Positions 55,178-64,000 of a stretch of 64,000 nt of DNA are shown piece after piece. Source of the stretch: Methanobacterium formicicum DSM 3637 (lineage in GTDB: Archaea > Methanobacteriota > Methanobacteria > Methanobacteriales > Methanobacteriaceae); the NCBI RefSeq assembly GCF_000302455.1, contig NZ_AMPO01000013.1, positions 18,043 to 82,042 of the forward strand, written 5' to 3'. The notes under the pieces are model-generated. The model did no database searches. It worked only from the letters and a program-made list of their open reading frames with translations, and was not told the DNA's origin. Made by a program: the position numbers and the translations under genes. Positions within the stretch are counted from its first letter, which is position 1, and each line of letters begins with the position of its first letter.

Positions 55178-57142
55178 ATGGCTCTATGCATGATTTGTAA
55201 TAAAAGAAAGGGAGTTCGTAGTTGTTTAAAACAGGGCGGAGGTTTGATATGTACTTCTTGTTGTGGTATGAACAGATCATGGGATGACTGTATAACAACA
55301 TGTAAAGGTTTCAAAGCTGAAAAAAAGGGCGGTCCGGAAATATTCTTTGATATGTCCCTGAAAAGTGAAGAAACAGGTGAAATAATAAGATTTGTAAGAA
55401 ATTGTTTTTTACCAAATGTTTATAATTACGTGGATTGTATTGTTGATAATTTGAATCTAAAATTTTTAAATTCACAGATTTTAGAAATAAAAACTAAATT
55501 CTTTTTAAAGTCTAACAGAGAAATTCCAGATGAAATATATTTGAAAGATGGTTGGAAGAAAAAAGAAAATTGGGGTCCTTTTGAAGATCAATATAATTTT
55601 CATCCACTACTTTTTGTTTTCGCAGGTAATGATAGTAAATTTTTTCCACTTAAAACTTCTATTAATATTGGTTTAAGAGATTTAACATCATTTGAAAGCT
55701 TTGCTCATTGGAATATTGGTTTGCCTTTTTCTAACTTTGATTATAGGAAATCAACAAGTTATGATCCTTCTGGAAGAAAAGAATTAAGTTTAGTACCGTG
55801 GATTAATAATGCCTTTTCAGGGAATAACTTGGCTATTTTTAGTGAAGTAATATTAAACGAATTAATAGAACTTAAAACATATGTTGGATATCATAATTTA
55901 ACAATTAACCAAAATCAAAGCATTAATTTCCCTTTCAAAATATTCTTTCCATTTAAAAATGTTAAGTTGAATGACATTAAAGTTATTCCTCCTGTAGGAT
56001 TTAAAATAACAAATCCTCAATTTACCTTATTAAAACCTAAAAAGCTTATGAGAATATTTAATCCTCCAATATCTTCCAATACAAAGGATAAATTAGTTTA
56101 TGGGGAAGATGAATTTTTTGATCACAGGAAAACAAAGAATATTTCTGATTATGGTTTGTTATCCATTGACTTATCTTTACATAATGAAAAAATGAACGAG
56201 GCACTAGCATTTGTAAATTCATTTCCTTTACCTTCTAGTGTTTATAACTCTATAAATAAGTTATATTCTGAAAAATTCGCCCCAGCAATTGTAATATTGT
56301 CCAATTACTCAAATTCTCCCCTTAAAGCAACAGTCATATCTGAAATCCAAAATTTGTCAAATAAATTTGAACAAGATGTAACAATTGATCCATATGGTCA
56401 GGAAGAAGTAAGAATTACCCCTAATTTGGACGTAAATGTTATTAAGGGGTTACATCACCTCATGGAGACATCTTTATCGATTAAAGTAGTTTCGGGTGGC
56501 GATACGCTACTTTCACTTAACGAGCCCATTGAGGTTCTGGCAAAAGATACAATGGTTTGGGTAATTGAAGATCCTGGTAGATCATGGGGAATAGATTTGA
56601 GTGATTTGGTTGTATCATGGATAACTCCACAAGCACCCACTATAATCGATATTATCTCAAAAGCTGCCAGAAACACTAAAAATATAGGTTATTATGTGGA
56701 TTATACGAGTATGGAAGAAACGATTAAATCAATTTATGATACCATATCAGAAGATATTCGATATGTAAACCGGCCATTTTGTTTCGGGCAGACTGAAAAT
56801 ATTTTTATTCAAAGAATTGCTACTCCTACAGAAACATTAGTAGAAAAATCTGGAAATTGTATAGATTTAAGTGTTCTTTTTGCTAGTTGTTTGGAAGCTT
56901 GCGGTATAGATCCTTTGATTATTTTAGTACCGGGTCATGCATTTGTTGGATGGAAAGGTGATTCATCTGATCATTTTTTAGAAGCTACCTCCTTGGGTCT
57001 ATTCAATTTTGAAACTGCTAAAGCAGAAGGAAAATCAAAATATCATGAAAATTTCGGTAAACGGCGTAAACCGGATACGAATATCATAGATGTAAAGAAA
57101 GTGCGTGAGAAGGGAATATATCCTCCATATTGGTTTAGTTAA
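55178..57142 (+). CDS. Zinc-finger protein with C-terminal transglutaminase-like protease fold
   Basis: ATG 55178 follows GGTGA at good spacing. The 654-residue protein opens with a Cys-rich zinc site (CMICNKRKGVRSC, then LICTSCCGMNRSWDDC and ITTC; residues 4-42). A long beta-rich middle follows without recognised domain. The C-terminal ~120 residues are transglutaminase-like: EKSGNCIDLSVLFASCLEAC (Cys561), VPGHAFVGW (His587) and FLEAT (Glu602) form a Cys-His-acid triad. Such domains act as cysteine proteases or amide-forming enzymes. This fusion is unfamiliar to me. It is the only gene between scars 8 and 9 within a defence-like island, so a protease effector role is conceivable. Confidence 0.7.
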   Translation: MALCMICNKRKGVRSCLKQGGGLICTSCCGMNRSWDDCITTCKGFKAEKKGGPEIFFDMSLKSEETGEIIRFVRNCFLPNVYNYVDCIVDNLNLKFLNSQILEIKTKFFLKSNREIPDEIYLKDGWKKKENWGPFEDQYNFHPLLFVFAGNDSKFFPLKTSINIGLRDLTSFESFAHWNIGLPFSNFDYRKSTSYDPSGRKELSLVPWINNAFSGNNLAIFSEVILNELIELKTYVGYHNLTINQNQSINFPFKIFFPFKNVKLNDIKVIPPVGFKITNPQFTLLKPKKLMRIFNPPISSNTKDKLVYGEDEFFDHRKTKNISDYGLLSIDLSLHNEKMNEALAFVNSFPLPSSVYNSINKLYSEKFAPAIVILSNYSNSPLKATVISEIQNLSNKFEQDVTIDPYGQEEVRITPNLDVNVIKGLHHLMETSLSIKVVSGGDTLLSLNEPIEVLAKDTMVWVIEDPGRSWGIDLSDLVVSWITPQAPTIIDIISKAARNTKNIGYYVDYTSMEETIKSIYDTISEDIRYVNRPFCFGQTENIFIQRIATPTETLVEKSGNCIDLSVLFASCLEACGIDPLIILVPGHAFVGWKGDSSDHFLEATSLGLFNFETAKAEGKSKYHENFGKRRKPDTNIIDVKKVREKGIYPPYWFS

Positions 57143-57188
57143 AATAAAAATTTATTCATAACTCCTCCTCCAACTTAGACTAACTAAA

Positions 57189-57290
57189 AATACAAACAGC
57201 ATGTATGTTTGATATGGTCTCTGAAATGAAAAAAGAGTGTTAAATGAACTGAAATGTGAGGTTTGGGGTTATTTTTTTTTTAATTTAGTT
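57189..57290 (+). pseudogene. Integrase 3'-end scar 9
   Basis: tatggtctctgaaatgaaaa aagagtgttaaatgaactga and the end gtgaggtttggggttatttt match scar 6 (catagtctcagagatgaaaa to ggtgaagtttaaggcttatt). Only the coiled-coil end and the T run survive. It separates the transglutaminase-like gene from the RelA/SpoT-like gene pair. Confidence 0.8.
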
Positions 57291-57443
57291 GCTTTTATGT
57301 ATGGTAGCTCCCTAAGAATGGGGTTAAAATGTCCCTAAGTTGGTGTAATAAAGATATTATAAATAAATTCAAATGACTTGGAGATATTAGAAATATGAAT
57401 AATTTATTTACAACTAATCAAAAATCAACGAATATAATATTTT

Positions 57444-57890
57444 TTATTCTATCATATTCGGTATCAAATAATTTGTTAACAGATTTTTGAGATGATTACA
57501 ATTATTTCCACTTGATTTAATTTCACCAAATACTCGGGTATCAGTTCTAAATTCTATTACAAATTGAGATTTTTCGGAGTATTTTTCATTTTTTATATCA
57601 TAATCATTGAATCTCATTTTAAAAGTTTCTACATGTTGAGAAATCGGTAATGTTAATAAAGAATTTTCATTTCTAAAATTTTTACAGTCTATCATTAAAT
57701 TTTTTTCAGTCAAAAAATAGATAGAATCATATTCACGTCCTGTTTCTGTTAAATAGTCTTCGACGAAAATATCGTTAATTTTCTCTTCAGGAAAAATGTT
57801 TTCTATGTAACCCATAATTGATTCTGTACGGTTAATTAAAGTTTTTGAAAAACCTATACTTTCCAAATATTTTTCAAAGTTTTCTTCCAT
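57444..57890 (-). CDS. Small partner protein of the RelA/SpoT-like gene, antitoxin candidate
   Basis: The 148-residue soluble protein is not recognised. Segments such as EKNLMIDCKNFRNENSLLTL and KSQFVIEFRTDTRVFGEIKS suggest a mixed alpha/beta fold with a helical N-terminus (MEENFEKYLESIGFSKTLIN). Its ATG 57890 lies four bases after the stop of the RelA/SpoT-like gene, and its ribosome site AGGTGA is formed by the last codon and stop of that gene. Such tight coupling downstream of a nucleotidyltransferase fits an antitoxin or accessory protein. The assignment rests on position. Confidence 0.55.
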   Translation of the reverse strand: MEENFEKYLESIGFSKTLINRTESIMGYIENIFPEEKINDIFVEDYLTETGREYDSIYFLTEKNLMIDCKNFRNENSLLTLPISQHVETFKMRFNDYDIKNEKYSEKSQFVIEFRTDTRVFGEIKSSGNNCNHLKNLLTNYLIPNMIE

Positions 57891-57894
57891 ATTT

Positions 57895-58671
57895 TCACCT
57901 TTGTCTTTCTCTTGCTTCCATGATCATTCCTTCAACATAATGTAAGATATGCCCCAGATTATTTGCTAAAAATTCATCACTTTTATAATCCCATAACCAA
58001 TCATTGTCAAAATCCTCATAGGATTTTCGCTTTTTCTCATAATGACTATGAAGTAACAGCCTAATATTCTCTTGAAGTTGAGTAGTTATTTGAATTTCTA
58101 CATGAATATCGTTTTTCTGAACTTCTAAACCTACTGGGATCTCCACTGGAAATACTAGATCTATATGTGCTGCATAATAGCCATCCATTCGTGCTTCAAA
58201 GTCATAATTACAATCGATTGCACAGGATGTACCAAGGTCATTAATCATATCAACTAAAAATTGAACACCATCTAAATATTTAACCACTATACAAGTTCTC
58301 AAGATATCATTAATTTTAGAATAATCATTGAGGAGTATCCAGTCGTTATTCGGAGCTTCTGGCCAATTTTCATTGTTTAAAACATTTTTTCGATACGTTT
58401 TCTCGAAAAATGATTTATATGGTTTGATTTGGATATGAGGAATTTTATCTCTATACATCAAAAGATGATAACCATTTTTTTGATGATATTGATCATTATA
58501 ATCTTTTAAATTTTTAGAAAAATCTATCCAGAAATCAGAATTTTCAAAATCTTGCTTCATCTTAGCAGATGCAGATTCATAAAACACTTGCTCTTTATGA
58601 CAATCAACTTTATGATTTTTAAGTAGCCATTTTTTATACCCTTTAGGATAATCAAGCTTATCACTTTTCAT
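57895..58671 (-). CDS. RelA/SpoT-family nucleotidyltransferase, probable toxSAS-like effector
   Basis: The 258-residue protein has the conserved synthetase features. QIKPYKSFFEKTYRKN (about 81-96) matches the Lys-rich substrate loop (RxKSxxSIxxK). INDILRTCIVV (about 120-130) holds the metal Asp122. MDGYYAAHIDLVF (about 162-174) matches the GYxxxH strand, and HVEIQITTQLQ (about 190-200) holds the catalytic Glu192 of the EIQIxT motif, followed by LLHSHYEKKR. There is no HD hydrolase or regulatory domain, so it is a single-domain small alarmone-synthetase-like enzyme. Archaea rarely carry such genes; stand-alone ones in defence islands are often toxins that pyrophosphorylate tRNA or make toxic alarmones. 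GGTGT lies upstream of ATG 58671. Confidence 0.78.
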   Translation of the reverse strand: MKSDKLDYPKGYKKWLLKNHKVDCHKEQVFYESASAKMKQDFENSDFWIDFSKNLKDYNDQYHQKNGYHLLMYRDKIPHIQIKPYKSFFEKTYRKNVLNNENWPEAPNNDWILLNDYSKINDILRTCIVVKYLDGVQFLVDMINDLGTSCAIDCNYDFEARMDGYYAAHIDLVFPVEIPVGLEVQKNDIHVEIQITTQLQENIRLLLHSHYEKKRKSYEDFDNDWLWDYKSDEFLANNLGHILHYVEGMIMEARERQR

Positions 58672-58784
58672 AGCTACACCATATAATCAATATAAATTAT
58701 GTAATAATTAGATTAGGTGTTTCCATATAATATTTTCTAGTTATAAATATTTTAGCAGTGAATAGTAATTTTCTGATTTCAATA

Positions 58785-59015
58785 TTAAAAAACCCAAACT
58801 CAAAACCCATACTAATCCTCTCTTAACCAAAAAAGAAAACAGACTAAAGGTTAGTTGCCTCATAACAATTTATTTACTCTTCTCAAAAATAATACATAAA
58901 AATTTCGGAGTTTTTACTTAGACTAAGTATTAAGCTTTTGATAGACTAAAAAATAAGGCGTAATACCAAACATTTATATATTATCATAAGTGACAATTAA
59001 TGATAATTATAAATA
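58785..59015. repeat. Promoter-linked repeat B5, right direct repeat of the 47-59 kb island
   Basis: The part 58937-59013 is nearly identical to 47125-47202, with only a few substitutions and one length difference. It contains taccaaacatttatatatta, a TATA-type promoter, about 100 bases upstream of the HTH-CBS gene. The left part matches B1-B4 (ttaaccaaaaaagaaaac, aacaatttattta). The HTH-CBS gene is core-like, so this copy may be the original chromosomal site. Confidence 0.85.
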
Positions 59016-59074
59016 ATGGTAAATTTATACTAAAATCAGATAATTATATTACTTAATAGATTCGGTGATTCCAA

Positions 59075-59956
<882 letters not shown>

Positions 59957-60238
59957 TTAATTATCCTGAGTTTATTTTTTATAAATTGAACACTTTAAAA
60001 GTACTGATTTGAAATTGTACATGAATTAATCATTATATATATGATTAATTCACAGACTGAAAACTAGAAGAAACTAGTTTTAAATAAACCATTGAATAAA
60101 TAAAATAAGATATACTTTTTACTAGTTAAATCATTTAAACTAAATTTTATTAGATCTATACTTTTAGATCTATTCCATACTCTTAAATTTATCCCATACT
60201 CCTTAGATGGGGTTTTATTCATATAATTAAAATAGGAA

Positions 60239-61186
<948 letters not shown>

Positions 61187-61337
61187 AACGTTAAAATAGT
61201 ATAAAATGGGATATAATATGGGATAATAATAAAGCACAACATAATGCTGTTTATTGGGCGTATAGTGTGCTTTGATAGGATTTAATTAGATAAGATTAGA
61301 TAAATTGTAATAATATTTATGAGGAGTTTAAAAAGTC

Positions 61338-61934
61338 ATGTTTTTAGAGGCAGTTCTCTACGCATTATCTGGATTTTTCATGAAATTCTCGGATGATGCT
61401 CTGGATGTGGAGAACAACACTGTTCTGGGTATTCTAGGTGGGATAATCTGTGTTATAGGAATTGGATATTTATCAGTGAACTTCACTGATGCTGCCACCA
61501 TCTTCCTGGCCATACTACTGGGAACCCTACTTTCAGGTAAAGTGGATAAAATTGGTCATCTGGTCACTTTAGGAATCTTCCTGGCAATCCTGGCCATATT
61601 TGGCATGCCATATGTTGGGTTGGGTGCACTGATTGTATGCACCATTGCTGCCTGGTTGGATGAAGTGGGCAATGATCGGGAAAGCTTAAAAGGAATAAAA
61701 ATTGTAGAAAAATTCTTCAACTACCGCTGCGCCCTGAAAATAGCAGTTCTGGTTCTGGCGGTTCTGGGAGGTCTGCAGATGATCTACCCCCAGCTTATAA
61801 TTCCAGGAATGAACTATTTCCAGCCAGTAACCTTCATCTATTTCCTGCTATTTGACATTGCCTATGAAATAGCGGGTTTAAAGTTCAATAGAATCTATGA
61901 TGGACTCAAGGATCTCTACCGGGTCCGGGGCTAG
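61338..61934 (+). CDS. Conserved methanogen membrane protein of unknown function
   Basis: The 198-residue protein has about six membrane helices and begins MFLEAVLYALSGFFMKFSDD. Polar acidic motifs lie inside or near helices (SDDALDVEN; WLDEVGNDRES), which may bind cations or a head group. Its size and the DD near the start fit conserved archaeal membrane proteins of unknown role. GAGGAG lies upstream of ATG 61338. Its last 57 bases overlap the 3' end of pyrF on the other strand, so the two are convergent with overlapping tails. Confidence 0.7.
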   Translation: MFLEAVLYALSGFFMKFSDDALDVENNTVLGILGGIICVIGIGYLSVNFTDAATIFLAILLGTLLSGKVDKIGHLVTLGIFLAILAIFGMPYVGLGALIVCTIAAWLDEVGNDRESLKGIKIVEKFFNYRCALKIAVLVLAVLGGLQMIYPQLIIPGMNYFQPVTFIYFLLFDIAYEIAGLKFNRIYDGLKDLYRVRG

Positions 61935-62528
61935 GTATATACTTCGACCAATTATCAGTGCATCGGCAAATTCAAGAGTATCTTTAGGATTTCCTCCCTG
62001 TACACCCACACCAGGGGATATCAGGAATGAATCCTTACCTATTATCTGTCTTATTTTTCCCAGGCGATCCAGACGGGTGGATGGTCCAACGTAGTTGGTG
62101 ATCCCCATTTCCACACCCATACTGGCTATGTCCATGGAAACTGGTTGCAGGAACCGGGATGCACCGGGGTGTGACATTTCAGTCAGTAGGAAAATCTCTT
62201 TTCCATGTTGATTGGCAGATTCAAGGCAGCTGGTTGCACTGTCTGCTCCCACAAATCCATGCACGATAATTGCATCGGCACCGGCCTGGAATGTTACATC
62301 AGCAATCTTCTGGTTGGTTGCAGGTATGTCTGCCACCTTAAAATCACAGATAACCTTACAATCATACTCCTCTTTAACCCGACTCACAGATTCCAATCCC
62401 TCAGCTAACACCAGGGGATAACCAATCTTAACTGTGTCCAGGTAAGGAGAAACTTTATCCATCAATTCCACGGCTTTTTCCATGCTGGGAACATCCAGGG
62501 CCAGGATGATCTTGTTTTTAACCTCCAT
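61878..62528 (-). CDS. pyrF: Orotidine 5'-phosphate decarboxylase
   Basis: PyrF makes UMP from OMP, the last step of pyrimidine synthesis. The 216-residue protein starts MEVKNKIILALDVPSMEKAV, with the LALDV strand. It carries the catalytic CDFKVADIPATN (DxKxxD with D61-K63-D66 region), then HGFVGADS, the proline-rich loop LTEMSHPGA and the phosphate loop PGVGVQGG. Length is right for archaeal enzymes. It ends 57 bases inside the opposing membrane-protein gene. Cytoplasmic, core. Confidence 0.93.
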   Translation of the reverse strand: MEVKNKIILALDVPSMEKAVELMDKVSPYLDTVKIGYPLVLAEGLESVSRVKEEYDCKVICDFKVADIPATNQKIADVTFQAGADAIIVHGFVGADSATSCLESANQHGKEIFLLTEMSHPGASRFLQPVSMDIASMGVEMGITNYVGPSTRLDRLGKIRQIIGKDSFLISPGVGVQGGNPKDTLEFADALIIGRSIYLAPDPVEILESIIDSIEL

Positions 62529-63130
<602 letters not shown>

Positions 63131-63246
63131 GCTAGTGAATGAAATAAGATTCTTGAAGCGAAATAAAAATCTTTTTTATTAAGTTTTTTAAGAATTCACA
63201 TTTTTAAAAAGCCAATTTAAGGCAAATTATTTGGAAGTGAATATAT

Positions 63247-63471
<225 letters not shown>

Positions 63472-63504
63472 TTTTATAATTATTCATATCTTCGATCCTA
63501 AAAG

Positions 63505-63527
63505 AGGATAAAATCAGATTTTATCCT
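63505..63527 (+). terminator. Perfect inverted-repeat terminator after the TRAM genes
   Basis: aggataaaatc (63505-63515) and gattttatcct (63517-63527) form an 11-base inverted repeat around a single A, followed directly by a T run and further T-rich sequence. It begins 34 bases after the TRAM stop codon. Confidence 0.7.
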
Positions 63528-64000
63528 TTTTGAATTTATTTTTTAACTTCATCCTGCTTTTTATTCAATTACTTTCTGTTTTTATTAATTAGATTAATTT
63601 TAATGACCGATTTATAATTTAGCAGATTTGGGTCTCTTAATTTGTAATTTTTTATAGTTACTATCTGTTTTTTATCCTTATCAGATTTTTACACTCATTT
63701 ATGGTCTTTATCTAGTTTTAATAGCCTATTCCATGTTTTTACGGTCTTTACAAAGCTTTTCATAGTAATTTATCTGTTTTTATAGGATTTGTTAGTTATT
63801 CATAAATTACTTATCAGCATTTTACAGTCCCATATCATCATTTACTAATTATAATAATACTGTATTAATTAAACAGGCCGGGATTCGTAATAAAACCAAT
63901 TTAGGCATTAGTCTGGGTGAAATTGGTATAGATTTGGGAAAATCCATTTAAGTGATAAAGGTATATCTAGTTATTGTGTGGTGTTTCTTTTAACACTGCA
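63528..64000. other. Intergenic, T-rich on the + strand, no gene seen
   Basis: The region is T-rich with scattered atctgtttttta-like words and no credible reading frame. Near the end, aaaggtatatctagttattg could be part of a promoter for a gene beyond the window. Confidence 0.45.

Noticed and set aside
63841..64000. Search for a tRNA or other RNA gene at the right end
   Set aside because: No cloverleaf, T-loop consensus or CCA-type end could be found.

Overview
The window looks like a chromosomal piece of a low-GC methanogenic archaeon of the order Methanobacteriales, most likely Methanobacterium. The evidence is archaeal deoxyhypusine synthase, NikR, TRAM-domain small proteins, YhgE/Pip and PRC-barrel proteins, DUF5518/DUF4013-type membrane proteins, a methanogen-type radical SAM/SPASM enzyme, GGTGA-type ribosome binding sites and TTTATATA promoters. 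No rRNA, tRNA or CRISPR array was seen.

Layout. 0-30 kb is mostly ordinary genome: a Cys-rich protein, a frameshifted YnfA gene, a radical SAM enzyme near a 59-residue Cys-rich peptide, a YhgE/Pip protein, two paralogous small proteins leading into a minimal Ku + ATP-dependent ligase pair, nikR, a CDF metal exporter, YbjQ and PRC-barrel genes, transporters (AI-2E family, CPA antiporter, MFS), a methyltransferase, hydrolases, a six-PAS sensor kinase and a lipoprotein. Short tandem repeats are unusually common in the intergenic DNA here.

30.6-59.0 kb is an accessory zone. It is punctuated by about nine decayed copies of the 3' end of one tyrosine-recombinase (integrase) gene. All copies lie on the + strand and all sit between small gene modules. 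The modules are: MarR + Fe-S flavoprotein; DUF4013/zinc-ribbon membrane proteins; an EFR1 ferredoxin-flavodoxin; a bile-salt-hydrolase-like enzyme; a PQQ-propeller surface protein; TPR, zinc-ribbon, cupredoxin, GNAT and RsgA genes; and defence-like genes. A second repeat family carries a TATA promoter. Two near-identical ~78 bp members of it flank 47.2-58.9 kb as direct repeats. Inside that interval lie two unrecognised overlapping genes, a minus-strand cluster (EVE-nuclease, HEPN-like, NucS/DUF4268-like nuclease, a divergent HhH/Fe-S endonuclease-III-like protein, a TPR-HEPN LA2681-like protein), a zinc-finger/transglutaminase-like protein and a RelA/SpoT-like probable toxin tightly coupled to a small partner gene. 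Several genes in the accessory zone are broken by single nonsense codons or have lost a canonical start codon.

59-64 kb returns to core genes: an HTH-CBS regulator, deoxyhypusine synthase, a conserved membrane protein overlapping pyrF tail to tail, and two almost identical TRAM proteins in tandem.

The strongest leads are the array of same-orientation integrase scars that partitions cargo modules, the 78 bp direct repeats around a defence-like island, the five-gene nuclease/HEPN cluster, and the RelA/SpoT-like two-gene unit. All assignments come from reading the sequence and remembered family motifs; no database search was run.
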